A stretch of 64,000 bases of DNA from NCBI RefSeq assembly GCF_023657595.1, contig NZ_CP098323.1, forward strand, positions 4,917,462 to 4,981,461, written 5' to 3'. The stretch is from Cytobacillus firmus. Its GTDB lineage: Bacteria; Bacillota; Bacilli; Bacillales; Cytobacillaceae. The first letter of the stretch is position 1. Every line of letters begins with the position of its first letter. The notes beneath the pieces are model-generated. The model was not told where the DNA came from. It made no database searches and saw nothing but the letters and a program-made list of their open reading frames with translations. Positions 1 to 10,713 of this stretch are shown here, piece after piece. Made by a program: the position numbers and the translations under genes.

Positions 1-50
1 TATTATTGTACGAAGCTTCCTGATATCATGCAAATATCGGAGGGATTTTT

Positions 51-1229
51 ATGAAGACACAAAGCTGGATGAGCAGGCAGTTTTTCAGCTTTTTTATGAC
101 CTGGGGCATTTTCCTGCCTTATTGGACAGGGTGGATGATCCATATAAAAGGAATGACGGTTTCACAGGCAAGTTTGATCATGAGCTTGGGCCTGGCGGTA
201 CGGGGACTTGCCACACTTTTTGCTTTTCCCTATTTATCAGGAAAATTCAGCAGCAGAACCCTGCTGAACGGGATGTCAGCCGGTACCCTGATCGCCATTC
301 TCTGCTATATTCCGGCCGACTCTTTTGCCAGCCTGCTGCTGGTAACGCTGCTATTGCATTTCTTTTATCCGGCACTGATGCCTGCACTGGATAGTGCTGC
401 GGGCATTCTTGTCCAAAACAAACAATTAAAAGATTACGGAAAAAGCCGCTCCTGGGGTTCAATCGGATTCGTTGTGTCCGGTATGATTCTGACCTTCTTT
501 ACAGGAGGGTTCGGAGATGAGGCCATTTTCTGGGCATTATTACTCGGCATGCTTGTAGTCCTTTGTCTCGGTTTCATGAATACACCTTCAGTACTATCTG
601 AAAAGCCGAAAACCGGCCAGACCAAAGGAGCCATAAGGAAATTATTCAGCATCAGACACTTCGGCCTTGTGCTCATCATTGTGATTCTGCTGCAGGCAGC
701 GCATGCTTCCTATTACAATTATGGTTATATTTACTTACAGGAAATTCAAGCACCAAAATATTTAATCGGCGCCATTATTAATATAGGCGTGATTGCAGAA
801 ATTCTTTTCTTTTTCATTGCGGACCGGACTTTCCGGAAGTTTTCAATCGGTTCATTACTGGCATTGGCAGCATTGGGCTCCACAGCCCGCTGGGTACTCG
901 TATTTGCCTTCCCGCATGTCATTGTGTTCAGCATTAGCCAGATATTGCATGCCTTCTCTTTTGCCATGGCACATTACGCCTTCATGAAATATTTAATTAA
1001 ATATGTTCCTCACGAACAGGTGCCCATTACTCAAGGGGTCTACTCAGCACTCGCCCTCAGCTGGAGCACAGCCCTTTTTACCATTTTCGGCGGGTATCTT
1101 TATGAAGTGGAACCACGATACGCGTTTATTGGAATGGTGGTATGTACGGTCCCTGCGGCGCTGCTTGCGTTTATTTATCGGAGATTGGAAGGGAAGAAAG
1201 AGGCGGAAACCAGACATCTGGCAGTTTAA
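51..1229 (+). CDS. MFS transporter, 3-phenylpropionate permease-like (YwbF/HcaT type)
   Basis: The 392-residue product is hydrophobic throughout, with about twelve membrane segments and few long loops, as expected of a major facilitator superfamily permease. The N-terminus (TWGIFLPYWTGWM) and overall layout resemble the MFS_1-like group that includes E. coli HcaT and B. subtilis YwbF. The substrate cannot be told from sequence. The ATG at 51 follows a GGAGGG ribosome site at about 39-44. It is a single gene closed by a hairpin at 1245-1276, with an unrelated EamA transporter next. Family assignment is fairly secure, the specific function is not. Confidence 0.8.
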   Translation: MKTQSWMSRQFFSFFMTWGIFLPYWTGWMIHIKGMTVSQASLIMSLGLAVRGLATLFAFPYLSGKFSSRTLLNGMSAGTLIAILCYIPADSFASLLLVTLLLHFFYPALMPALDSAAGILVQNKQLKDYGKSRSWGSIGFVVSGMILTFFTGGFGDEAIFWALLLGMLVVLCLGFMNTPSVLSEKPKTGQTKGAIRKLFSIRHFGLVLIIVILLQAAHASYYNYGYIYLQEIQAPKYLIGAIINIGVIAEILFFFIADRTFRKFSIGSLLALAALGSTARWVLVFAFPHVIVFSISQILHAFSFAMAHYAFMKYLIKYVPHEQVPITQGVYSALALSWSTALFTIFGGYLYEVEPRYAFIGMVVCTVPAALLAFIYRRLEGKKEAETRHLAV

Positions 1230-1244
1230 TGTCACAATAAAGCT

Positions 1245-1276
1245 AAAAAAGGTGATACATGTGTAGCACCTTTTTT
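1245..1276 (+). terminator. Rho-independent terminator after the MFS gene
   Basis: AAAAAAGGTG and CACCTTTTTT arms (1245-1254 and 1267-1276) form a hairpin with an internal TAC/GTA pairing, followed by a T-rich tail. It lies between the MFS stop codon and the next ribosome binding site. Confidence 0.75.
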
Positions 1277-1301
1277 ACGTTTGCATCAAGGAGGTTTCAA
1301 A

Positions 1302-2186
1302 TTGAAAATCAATAAAGGAATTTTATATATACTGCTCGGTGCTTCCTTTTTCGGATTTACACCGATTTTTGCAAAGTTGGGGTTTCGTTATGGCTACTCT
1401 CTGGGACAGATTACGATTGCGCAGATGGTTATTTCCTTCATTTTGCTATGGTCTTTCACATTGATAAAACGCTCCAGTTTCAAAGGGCTCCATACGATAA
1501 ACATGCTGCAAATCATGATGACCGGCTGCTTTGTCGGCTTAACCAGCATTTTCTATTATGGCTCCATGCAGTATCTTCCTGCATCATTGGCCATCATTTT
1601 AATGTTCCAGTTTGTCTGGATCGGAATCCTTTTAGAATGGGCCTTCAGCAAAATAAAACCGGCGCCTGTCACCGTGCTTTCGATCATTTTGATATTAATC
1701 GGGGTCTTTTTCGCTTCTAATATTGTAAATGGCGACATACAGGGCCTTCCGGTTAAAGGTTTTATTTTAGGAATCCTCTCCGCGATCACTTATGCCGGTT
1801 TCATCTTCTTCAGCGGCAAGGTCGCTGTGAATGTGGATCCCTGGATAAGGAGTTCATTGATGGTGACGGGATCAGCCATTCTGGTGCTGATCCTGTTCAT
1901 GCGTGATATCCCGTCTGTTCTGCCTTTGGAGGAAAATCTGCTGACGATTGCCGTCGGGGTTTCGCTCTTTGGCGCAGTCCTTCCACCGCTTTTTTTCGCG
2001 GCTGGTGCACCTTTGGTTTCAGGAGGAATTGCCAATATACTAACCTCCATTGAATTGCCAATCGCCATCCTGTCAGCCAGCATTATCCTGTCAGAAACGG
2101 TAACCCCGATGCAGTGGCTGGGCACGGCCATTATACTGGCTGCCATTGCTTTTAATGAACTGGGGACAGGCCTTTTCCGGCGTTGA
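1302..2186 (+). CDS. EamA/DMT-family transporter
   Basis: The 294-residue product has about ten hydrophobic segments in two homologous halves, the duplicated EamA architecture of drug/metabolite transporters. The first half begins ILYILLGASFFGFTPIFAKLG; the second begins near GFILGILSAITYAGFIFFSG. The TTG at 1302 is preferred over the upstream in-frame TTG at 1281 because AAGGAGGT (1288-1295) sits six bases before it. Members export metabolites or amino acids, but the substrate is unknown here. Confidence 0.8.
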   Translation: MKINKGILYILLGASFFGFTPIFAKLGFRYGYSLGQITIAQMVISFILLWSFTLIKRSSFKGLHTINMLQIMMTGCFVGLTSIFYYGSMQYLPASLAIILMFQFVWIGILLEWAFSKIKPAPVTVLSIILILIGVFFASNIVNGDIQGLPVKGFILGILSAITYAGFIFFSGKVAVNVDPWIRSSLMVTGSAILVLILFMRDIPSVLPLEENLLTIAVGVSLFGAVLPPLFFAAGAPLVSGGIANILTSIELPIAILSASIILSETVTPMQWLGTAIILAAIAFNELGTGLFRR

Positions 2187-2203
2187 ACAAAAGTGCCTGA
2201 GAA

Positions 2204-2344
2204 TCAGACACCTGTCAGTTTTGATTGAATGGACTCCGGCAGCAGCTGATAAAATAGCCCTTGATACTTAAGATCAAGCATGCCGGCAATCAAAAGAATT
2301 AGGATTAAGAAGACTGCAATCCATTTGCTGTTCTTTTTAAGCAA
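2204..2344 (-). CDS. Small single-span membrane protein (46 aa)
   Basis: A short frame on the minus strand starts at a TTG (2342-2344) preceded by a good GGAGGTGA ribosome site at about 2348-2355, and ends at TGA. The product begins with basic residues (LKKNSKW), then has one hydrophobic helix (IAVFLILILLIAGML) and a short polar tail containing YQGLFYQLLPESIQ. I do not recognise the family. It lies just downstream of the GNAT gene and its terminator, so it may depend on read-through. The ribosome site plus a clean membrane helix make it a credible small gene. Confidence 0.55.
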   Translation of the reverse strand: MLKKNSKWIAVFLILILLIAGMLDLKYQGLFYQLLPESIQSKLTGV

Positions 2345-2363
2345 TGGGTTCACCTCCATGAAT

Positions 2364-2390
2364 AAGAGCTCCCTCAGCAGGAGCTCTTTT
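2364..2390 (-). terminator. Terminator after the GNAT gene
   Basis: AAGAGCTCC (2364-2372) pairs with GGAGCTCTT (2380-2388), a nine-base-pair stem with a seven-base loop directly after the acetyltransferase stop codon. The U tract is better on the plus strand, so it may serve both directions. Confidence 0.6.
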
Positions 2391-2392
2391 GA

Positions 2393-2827
2393 TTAATACG
2401 CCAGTTTATATACGATTTCACCATCAATCACCCGGCCGTCGGCTTCAAATCCCAGTTTTTCATACAGCCTTTTCGCCATGCTGTTCTCAGGCTCAAAACT
2501 CAAATAAATCACCTTATGCGCCTGATCCTGTTTAATCTGCTCAATCAGCTTCTTCATGGCTGCTTTCCCATACCCTTTTGACTGATGCTTCTCATCAACC
2601 ATCAGGCGGTAAATCCAATATTCCTTATCGTCATCATCCATGCAGTACATCGTAAAACCCACTAACACATCATCATGATAAATCGCTAAACACTCACACT
2701 CCGGAAACGCCTTAGCCTGCGCCAGCGAAAACACATTCGGCGCCACAAACGCCTTCTGCTCTTCTGCTACACGCAAATCAATGATATCGAAGAAATTGTG
2801 ACGGTCTATCTCTCTAAAATCAATCAT
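2393..2827 (-). CDS. GNAT-family N-acetyltransferase
   Basis: The 144-residue product has the GNAT core, with the acetyl-CoA binding loop HQSKGYGKAAM in the middle and the typical C-terminal NSMAKRLYEKLGFEADG segment. It resembles Bacillus polyamine or amine acetyltransferases of the BltD/PaiA type, but the substrate is not evident. The ATG at 2827 is preferred over a start 37 codons upstream because GGAGGGGGG lies just before it and homology begins there (MIDFREIDR). It is transcribed alone, away from gltC. Confidence 0.8.
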   Translation of the reverse strand: MIDFREIDRHNFFDIIDLRVAEEQKAFVAPNVFSLAQAKAFPECECLAIYHDDVLVGFTMYCMDDDDKEYWIYRLMVDEKHQSKGYGKAAMKKLIEQIKQDQAHKVIYLSFEPENSMAKRLYEKLGFEADGRVIDGEIVYKLAY

Positions 2828-3055
2828 ATAAGCCCCCCTCCTATTTGAAAAGGCAGCTCCCCCAGCCTTTTTCCAGGGACATGCCTCCCATTTCACTATC
2901 GAAGTCAAATTCGCTAAATCAGCAGGGAAATCCTCCAAGTGAAGACCAAAAATATATATGAATGATATGAAAAAGGTTCTCAGGTGGCAGAGCCTTTCAA
3001 ATTCCCCTAAGGAAATCTGGTCTCCGGCGTGATAAAGTCACCTGTTATGACTTTG

Positions 3056-3958
3056 TCAGTTTTGAAATTGGTCTAAAACGGCAAAGAAATCACGAATAAA
3101 TTGATGGAATAATTTCTCCGTGGGCAGCAGCTGGCGTTCACTTGGAATAATGATTCCTACTGCACGGGTAATCTGTGGCATGACAGGCAGCCTTACTGTG
3201 GAACGCGGCAGGCTGTCAACCAATGTAGATTCCGGAATAAGCGTCAGCCCCAGACCTGCTGAGACCAAACCTTTAATCGTGTCAATATCATCGCCTTCAA
3301 ATGACACTTTAGGCTGAAAGCCATGCTGACTGCAAGCATCATCGAATAATTCACGCAAGACATACCCCTTAGGAAACAAGATAAAGGATTCATCTTTCAG
3401 GTGATTCAGATTCAATAAAGATTTGTCTGCTAAAGGGTGAGCAGCAGGAACCAAAGCGACCATTTTCTCGGTGAATAAAATATCCCCTTTAACCTTTTTC
3501 TCTTTCTTAGGGAGAGGGCCAATCAAAGCCATATCGATTTCTCCTTCCGCCACTCCGATGATTAAATCATGATAAGCGCTCTGTTTCAGTTCAAACTTCA
3601 CATGAGGATAGCGCCCGCGGAAAGCAGATATGATGGAAGGCAGCGTATAAAGTGCCAGACTGCTTGGAAAGCCGAAACGTATTCTGCCATGCTCCGGATC
3701 CAGATACTCTTTGACTTGCCGTTTGGCATTATCGATTACCTTTATGGCTTCTTCCATCTGTTCTAAAAATAGTTTGCCGATCGGCGTCAATTTCACGTTC
3801 CTTCCTTCACGGATAAACAAACTGACCCCCAGCTCTGATTCAAGGTTAAAAATCTGTCTGCTCACCGCAGATTGTGCCACATGTAAAGCTAAAGCCGCAT
3901 CGGTTACATGTTCTCTTTTCGCCACTTCAATAAAGTATTTAATCTGTCTTAATTCCAT
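3056..3958 (-). CDS. gltC: LysR-type regulator GltC
   Basis: The 300-residue product is a LysR-type activator with an N-terminal winged helix-turn-helix (residues 1-60, LHVAQSAVSRQIFNLESELG) and a two-lobed effector domain with motifs PHVKFELKQ, LVPAAHPL and IKGLVSAGLGLTLIPES. Length and motifs match B. subtilis GltC, the activator of glutamate synthase genes. The ATG at 3958 follows GGGAGG and starts the conserved MELRQIKYF. Here it diverges from a glutamate dehydrogenase gene rather than gltAB, with a shared 170-bp control region. A weak hairpin at 3034-3054 follows it. Confidence 0.85.
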   Translation of the reverse strand: MELRQIKYFIEVAKREHVTDAALALHVAQSAVSRQIFNLESELGVSLFIREGRNVKLTPIGKLFLEQMEEAIKVIDNAKRQVKEYLDPEHGRIRFGFPSSLALYTLPSIISAFRGRYPHVKFELKQSAYHDLIIGVAEGEIDMALIGPLPKKEKKVKGDILFTEKMVALVPAAHPLADKSLLNLNHLKDESFILFPKGYVLRELFDDACSQHGFQPKVSFEGDDIDTIKGLVSAGLGLTLIPESTLVDSLPRSTVRLPVMPQITRAVGIIIPSERQLLPTEKLFHQFIRDFFAVLDQFQN

Positions 3959-3985
3959 GTGATTTTTTCCTCCCTTCCGCCATAC

Positions 3986-4031
3986 ATCTAATTTTGGCAT
4001 CAATATTATCTAATTTTCATATTGTTTAGAT
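3986..4031. promoter_or_regulatory. Candidate GltC operator between gltC and gdhA
   Basis: The spacer has three related hexamers: ATCTAA at 3986-3991, ATCTAA at 4008-4013 and TTAGAT at 4026-4031. The last two form an inverted repeat around a 12-base gap, and the first two share ATCTAATTTT as a direct repeat. Spaced dyads of this kind are typical LysR-family sites, and the divergent arrangement supports autoregulation plus control of the dehydrogenase. No binding data exist here. Confidence 0.5.
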
Positions 4032-4110
4032 TGATTCACAACTATAAAATGAGAGAATCATACAATTTTTGAATAGTTGGAAATTATTGAGGGATTTAAT
4101 TTTAAATTAA

Positions 4111-5508
<1,398 letters not shown>

Positions 5509-5513
5509 AAATG

Positions 5514-5553
5514 AAAAAGGGTGATGCTATTAAGAAAGCATCATCCTTTTCTA
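5514..5553 (+). terminator. Terminator of gdhA
   Basis: AAAAAGGGTGATGCT pairs with AGCATCATCCTTTTC: a ten-base stem with one G-T pair and an eight-base loop, ending in a T tract, placed five bases after the gdhA stop. Confidence 0.85.
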
Positions 5554-5574
5554 TTTAGATACACAGTTATCTTC

Positions 5575-6537
5575 TTATGGACGGAATAATCTTAATCTCT
5601 CCTGCAGGCCTTCTAAAACTTCTTCAGGCATTTCCCTGACATTGATATCCTCACCCAGGAAAAGCAGCCAATTGATTATTTCAGTCAGCTCTTCTGAATT
5701 ATTTACATTGATAAAAGTTCTTAGAATGGCTGTGGTCTGGTAAGGATTTGTATACGCAATAGAAGCCTTAATAGGATGGTATTTTTTGAACTGGGCAATC
5801 GCCTGCGGACCGAGTTCTAAGACAAGATTGATAGCCTCGTCCTTCATGCTTAGTTTCTCTAAAATATTTTTCCTGCTTGTTCTTTTTTTCACAGGATACG
5901 GTTCGACACCGATGAGATTATCCACCGGGAAAATTTGTCTCTTTTCTTCCTTTAAGTCAAAGGCTTCAACCTTCCAAATGCTTTTTTCACGATAAAGGTG
6001 CAAAAGATAAATGGAATAAGACCTTATTTCCTTCTCTTCTCTTACGGAAATCCATAAATAGCGATCCAAAATAAGAGATTCAATGAGTTTTTCCAGCATC
6101 GGATGGGGGAGGTCTGACAGATCAAGCAAATCGGGATTATTAGGGTTGGTACCTTCAAACAGCAGGATTTGATTTAAAAGAACCAGATCTTCCTGCTGGG
6201 CTTCCGATATCAGGCCGAGCAATTTTTCAGCTAAAGACTGACGGCTCTTTAGATAGGGGAGCTGCAGATTTCTTGTAGCCATAAAGGCGATAAACAGAGC
6301 TTTGATCTCATTATCGGTAAAGCGGACAGTGGGCAGGACGGAATTGTTCATGACAAAATACCCGCCATCCCTTCCGACCTCAGCGACAAGCGGCATCCCC
6401 ATGGCTTCTATTTCACGAATATCCCGAATCGCTGTTGAACGGGAAATGTTAAATTCCCGCATGATTTCAGAGATAGTAAAGTGGGCGCGGTTGTTGATAT
6501 ACCGCATCATCACATTAATCCGTTCCACTTTTTTCAT
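5575..6537 (-). CDS. WYL-domain transcriptional regulator (YafY/YobV type)
   Basis: The 320-residue protein has an N-terminal HTH_11/DeoR-like helix-turn-helix (ISEIMREFNISRSTAIRDIREIEAMGMPLV) and a central WYL-type ligand-sensing region (SYSIYLLHLYREKSIWKVEAFDLKEEKRQIFPV), then a C-terminal extension. Start ATG at 6537 is chosen because AGGGAGG lies directly upstream. It diverges from a GyrI-like protein gene, the same pairing as B. subtilis yobV/yobU, which suggests local control. The ligand is unknown. Confidence 0.82.
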   Translation of the reverse strand: MKKVERINVMMRYINNRAHFTISEIMREFNISRSTAIRDIREIEAMGMPLVAEVGRDGGYFVMNNSVLPTVRFTDNEIKALFIAFMATRNLQLPYLKSRQSLAEKLLGLISEAQQEDLVLLNQILLFEGTNPNNPDLLDLSDLPHPMLEKLIESLILDRYLWISVREEKEIRSYSIYLLHLYREKSIWKVEAFDLKEEKRQIFPVDNLIGVEPYPVKKRTSRKNILEKLSMKDEAINLVLELGPQAIAQFKKYHPIKASIAYTNPYQTTAILRTFINVNNSEELTEIINWLLFLGEDINVREMPEEVLEGLQERLRLFRP

Positions 6538-6645
6538 TGCGTCCTCCCTAAACAGTATCATTTTTTGACATGATTTAACGTTATTATAAACTTATCAAAT
6601 GGGCAAATCATTTGAAATGATTAAAAAAAAAGGATGGTTTTGAAA

Positions 6646-7125
6646 ATGGCAAATTATACTCTGGAAGAAAAAGAAAGCTTTACCGTATTAGGCATTGGTA
6701 CTGAATTGAAGAGTGATTACACAGATTATGCAGGCATAAATCAGGAAAAAGCAGACTTCTGGGAGGCAGTCAAACAGGATGGAAGGCTGGACAAATTAAA
6801 GGCTGTAGCCACAAATGATTATATTTTTGTCGTAAACGAAGCCGTAAATAACAAGATGATGCATTATGCAGGCGTCATGACAGAGGCATCTCTGCCGGAT
6901 GCAACCAGATTGATTCAGTTTCCTGAAGGAGAATACCTCATTGTGAAAGGGGAAGCCGGAACATCTGAGGAATTGAGCAATATGCTTACAGGGATTGCCT
7001 TTGGCCAAGCACTGCCGGAAGCAACGGATTACGCTTATGTCGGCGGGCCCAATGCCTCTGTTGAAATGGGGCAGCGAAATGGAATGGTATTCGGCGAGAT
7101 GTGGATTCCTGTTGTTAGGAAATAA
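6646..7125 (+). CDS. GyrI-like/AraC effector-binding domain protein
   Basis: The 159-residue product is a stand-alone small-molecule binding domain of the GyrI-like/SRPBCC-like group, ending PNASVEMGQRNGMVFGEMWIPV with the usual alternating strands and the acidic WIPV terminus. These domains are often linked to or paired with regulators, and here a WYL regulator diverges from it. The ATG at 6646 is preferred over one at 6634 because AAAGGATGG precedes it. The next gene starts 22 bases later, so the two are probably co-transcribed. Confidence 0.7.
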   Translation: MANYTLEEKESFTVLGIGTELKSDYTDYAGINQEKADFWEAVKQDGRLDKLKAVATNDYIFVVNEAVNNKMMHYAGVMTEASLPDATRLIQFPEGEYLIVKGEAGTSEELSNMLTGIAFGQALPEATDYAYVGGPNASVEMGQRNGMVFGEMWIPVVRK

Positions 7126-7147
7126 GGAGATAAAAGGCGGGATTTAA

Positions 7148-7612
7148 ATGTCCTATTTGGTCAATTTTAAAAATGTGTCTGCTGCTGGTTTAGAGTCTTC
7201 ACCAGCAGCGGAAGCACTTGCTGGTTTACGAGCGAATGAAGCCCGTTACTTCATGAACAAATATAAGCATGAATTTACGGTTGTACCGGCCAGCAAAAGC
7301 CAGGAGACCCTTAATTATGTGAACCATATTTTGAAAGAAGAACGTGATATAGAGTTTGCAGCCAAACCTTTAGAGACGTCGCGTTTTCAAGTGGAGAATA
7401 TCAAATGGGCTTACGTTTTCTATGAGAATGGCCTTAGTGTCAACGTCATGTATACCGTCGATGACCCTAAAAAACGCGCTGTTGGTTTTAAGCTTTCTGA
7501 GGGGATAGAAGTACCAAAGGAGTTAGAAGGGAAGTTTAAGTTTGCCAGGCGGAAATCTAAACTGGCGGGGACTATTCGGGGGTCGTTTTTTGTTATTAAA
7601 AGGGAGTATTAA
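7148..7612 (+). CDS. Conserved-looking hypothetical protein (154 aa)
   Basis: I do not recognise this family. The product is soluble, with no signal peptide or membrane helix, a helical N-terminal half (LAGLRANEARYFMNKYKHEF) and a basic C-terminus (FKFARRKSKLAGTIRGSFFVIK). It follows the GyrI-like gene with 22 bases between and is closed by a strong terminator at 7687-7729, so it shares that transcript and probably belongs to the WYL regulator's local unit. It is the last gene before the accessory region. Confidence 0.6.
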   Translation: MSYLVNFKNVSAAGLESSPAAEALAGLRANEARYFMNKYKHEFTVVPASKSQETLNYVNHILKEERDIEFAAKPLETSRFQVENIKWAYVFYENGLSVNVMYTVDDPKKRAVGFKLSEGIEVPKELEGKFKFARRKSKLAGTIRGSFFVIKREY

Positions 7613-7686
7613 GGTTAGAAATTGAGTTCACTGGGAAGAGCAAAAACAGCCAATGATACAAACAAATACATTTAGGCATTCACAAT

Positions 7687-7729
7687 AACAGCACCTCTCC
7701 ATCATATTGGAGGGTGCTGTTATTTTTTT
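7687..7729 (+). terminator. Strong terminator before the accessory region
   Basis: AACAGCACCTCTCC (7687-7700) pairs with GGAGGGTGCTGTT (7709-7721) with an eight-base loop, followed by seven T residues. Confidence 0.85.
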
Positions 7730-7742
7730 CGCATAAACATTT

Positions 7743-7764
7743 TTTATTTATGATACGGTTCACC
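7743..7764. repeat. Distal direct repeat of the rlmH 3' end (candidate attachment site)
   Basis: On the plus strand this site contains TTATTTATGATACGGTTCAC. The same 22 positions occur at the rlmH stop codon (26708-26729) with one mismatch (A/G). Read on the minus strand it encodes GEPYHK and a stop, the exact C-terminus of RlmH, but the codons upstream do not continue into rlmH. Its core CGTATCATAAATAA resembles the SCC attachment core of staphylococci (TATCATAA). Confidence 0.75.
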
Positions 7765-8069
7765 AAAACTAATTAACAGAATCTGTAAATAAAGGGAACT
7801 AATATTGATTTCTTCCATACTGCCGTTCGTTATGGCCCGGGTTAACCTTTCCCACTCTTACGGCTCGAATTAAAATGCATTTTGCAGGTCCTCAAAGAAT
7901 TCTATTAATGTCTACTCTCTAACTCCTTCCCTACTCCTATTTTAATCCTCTCACAATGATATTTAGTACTTTAAATAAACTCATTATCACTTATAGATTT
8001 ATGCCGTGCCAAAATTTCAAGTAATTCGTAGAATAATACAAGTTAAACTTGTGATTGGAGTGAATCACC
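7765..8069. other. AT-rich non-coding spacer inside the left boundary
   Basis: About 300 bases with no convincing frame. The only clear features are the ribosome site GGAG of the next gene at about 8059 and an AT-rich stretch at 7960-8045 that could hold its promoter. No repeat or RNA structure stands out. Confidence 0.5.
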
Positions 8070-9257
8070 ATGAGGATTCTGTTCCTTGAGAGTCATCCGA
8101 TGTGGATATTTGGATTGCCAAATGGCTTTATGGATGCAGGCCATACTGTCATGATCTCGGGATCACTAACTAAGGGAAATATTCAAGAAATGATAGAGCA
8201 ATTCAAACCAGATCTTATTATATCTATGGGATGGACAACAGAACATTCAAAAAATAAGCAAATATGGATTCATGATGTTGTAAAACAAAAAAAAATACCT
8301 CTTGTTTATTGGGCAACGGAAGATCCATTGCACACAAACAAATTTTCTATTCCATTAATAAAAAGAATGAAACCAGACTTCGTATTCACGGTTACTCCGT
8401 CAATTTGCAAGTTATATAATAAACAAGGTTTCAAATCAGCTCATTTAGATTTTGCTTATCACAAAAGTGTCCATCATCGTGTAAAGCCCTTTAAAAAATA
8501 CCGTTGTGATGTAGCTGTTGTAGCCAATGCGTATCCCGACTTTCTTTTAAAGCACCCCGACTCCTTTCGTCTTTCTTCAATACAAACGCTAATCTCTCCT
8601 CTTCTTGAAAGTAATATCCGTGTAGACTTTTGGGGCGATAATTGGGATTCTATGGGGGATCTATTAGGGAAAAAAATTCCTGATGATTGGATACACGGAT
8701 ATTTGGATTATAGAGAAGCCCACAAGGTTTATAGTTCAGCAAAAATCGTACTCGGGCTCCAAAACTGTATAGATCAATTAACACAACGCACTTATGAAAT
8801 TCTTGGTTCAGAAGGTTTTTTGATTACCTCTGATACTCCTGCAGTTAGAAGTAAATTTAAACATAAGCATGATTTAGTCGTTTCGTCATCTCCTGGGAAA
8901 ACCGTAAAACTAATTAAATACTATTTAAAAAATAATAAAAAAAGAGAACAAATCAGAACCCAGGCAAAACAATCACTGATAAATGACACTTATCAGCACC
9001 GAGCTGAAAAAATAATAGAAGTATTGATTGACCACGGGATTTTAAACAATAACATTAAATCTAATGAAGGCGGAAAGATAGTCCATTATCCAGAACTGCT
9101 AAAACAAAAATACAAATTATACATTGTAAAAAAAGGTGATACATTATTTGAAATCTCTCAAAAATACGGTGTTACTATGGAACATATTATGGAACTTAAC
9201 CATCTAGAATCACACATTATTGATGTTGGGCTTATATTAAAAATAAAAGCAAAGTAA
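8070..9257 (+). CDS. CgeB-like glycosyltransferase with C-terminal LysM domain
   Basis: The 395-residue protein has an N-terminal CgeB/DUF3880-like half ([31 protein letters not shown]), a glycosyltransferase-1-like C-terminal lobe (residues about 200-310, with [20 protein letters not shown] and [16 protein letters not shown]), and a LysM domain at about 350-393 ([18 protein letters not shown]). CgeB proteins modify the spore surface, and LysM binds peptidoglycan or cortex-like polymers, so a role in spore coat glycosylation is plausible. Ribosome site GGAG lies ten bases upstream. It heads a three-gene set with a GMC oxidoreductase and a GT2 glycosyltransferase. Confidence 0.8.
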   Translation: MRILFLESHPMWIFGLPNGFMDAGHTVMISGSLTKGNIQEMIEQFKPDLIISMGWTTEHSKNKQIWIHDVVKQKKIPLVYWATEDPLHTNKFSIPLIKRMKPDFVFTVTPSICKLYNKQGFKSAHLDFAYHKSVHHRVKPFKKYRCDVAVVANAYPDFLLKHPDSFRLSSIQTLISPLLESNIRVDFWGDNWDSMGDLLGKKIPDDWIHGYLDYREAHKVYSSAKIVLGLQNCIDQLTQRTYEILGSEGFLITSDTPAVRSKFKHKHDLVVSSSPGKTVKLIKYYLKNNKKREQIRTQAKQSLINDTYQHRAEKIIEVLIDHGILNNNIKSNEGGKIVHYPELLKQKYKLYIVKKGDTLFEISQKYGVTMEHIMELNHLESHIIDVGLILKIKAK

Positions 9258-9318
9258 CTTGAAGAAATGGGAATTAACGGCTTTATCAAGATGATTAGGG
9301 TGAATGGAGGTATTATTA

Positions 9319-10712
9319 GTGGTAAGAGGATTATCAAATCCTTTTTCTATCCCTTTCCTATCTTTAGAACATATGGAAGAGAAAAATTACGATGTTTTGG
9401 TTGTAGGTACAGGAGCCGGAGGAGGAGCTGTTCTTTGGAGATTATGCGAAAAGTGGCGGAAAAATCGGAAGAGTATTGGTGTCATTGAATCTGGTGATCT
9501 ATTATTGCCCACGCATATCCATAACATCCCTAAATTAAGTAAAAAATGGAAAAAACACTATAGTGAAGTTTCCAATCCTATCGGACAGCGCCTTCCTCAG
9601 TTTTTGGGGGCGGAGCAGGTTTTCGCTGTGGGTGGAAGAACGTTATTTTGGGGAGCAGTTACTCCCAGAATGCACGCATCCGAGTTCATAAATTGGCCAA
9701 TATCCGAACAAGAAATAGACACCTATTACCAGATTGCCGAAGATATCATGCAGATTCGTCAGGCATCTTCAATAAATTCATTACACTTACAATCCATACT
9801 TCGACACCTTCATTCAAAAGGGTTTCATGAAGCAAGGCCGATTCCTAGTGCGACTTCACATGGGAAAACCTTTAGTTCATTATGCTTCTTAAAAAATGCT
9901 TGGAAACAACACCCCTTTGATTTCGCGGTAAAGGCTCGAGCGTTACAGTTGCTTATGGAAAATGGAAAACCAGTAGGTCTAAAAGTAGGAGATCACAACA
10001 AAAAAATACATGTACTAAGAGCACAAAAACAATCGTATTGGCCGCTGGGTCTCTGGAAACCCCGCGCCTCTTGCTTCATTCAAAAATCCCAGGGAATACA
10101 ATTGGGCACTTTTTAACAAATCATTCTTTTATTAAGGCAAAAGGAGAATTTATTAGCAAAAAGTTTGGGAACATTTCAGAGAATATTTGTATTTTAATAC
10201 CGCAGACAGACGAAACCCCTTACCAATTTCAAATATATATAAATAAACGATTGATAAATGTAGTCGGTTTCGGGAAAGTTGAATCCCTCTTTGATAATTA
10301 TCTAACATTAGACCCGCTAAGTGTAGACGAATACGGTATGCCGAAAGTAAAGATTAATTTTTCCTATTCTGTCAAGGACATGGAGATTATTCGCCAAATG
10401 AATGAGGCGTTACATCAGGTTTTCAATGTTCTGGGAGCAAGATTAGTCCACGAGAATGGAAAAGCTCAGATACATGTTATGGAGCCTGGAGAGGATTACC
10501 ACGAATCAGGATCATGTCGTATAGGGAATGATCCCTCACAATCTGCAACGAACCGTTATGGTCAAATCCATGGTAGTACCGGCCTTTACGTAGCCGATAA
10601 TAGCATACTCTCCTCGATTGGTGCTTCAAACCCTACTCTTACCACAGTTGCATTGGCCATCCGAATAGCTGATCATATCTCGAATTCCTACTCAAAAGAA
10701 AGGACAGAATGA
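9319..10712 (+). pseudogene. GMC-family oxidoreductase, frameshifted
   Basis: Two overlapping frames together encode one glucose-methanol-choline family flavoenzyme. The first has the FAD-binding motif VLVVGTGAGGGAVLWRL near its start and GGRTLFWGAVTPRM. The second has AAGSLETPRLLLHS and the C-terminal domain with HESGSCRIGNDP and the GASNPTLTTVALAIR end. The frame breaks at an A5 tract (10025-10029): one extra A would restore AQKTIVLAAGS in a single frame. The GTG at 9319 is preferred because GGAGGT precedes it by seven bases. Either a decayed gene, a phase-variable tract or a base-calling error. Confidence 0.82.
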
Positions 10713-10713
10713 A

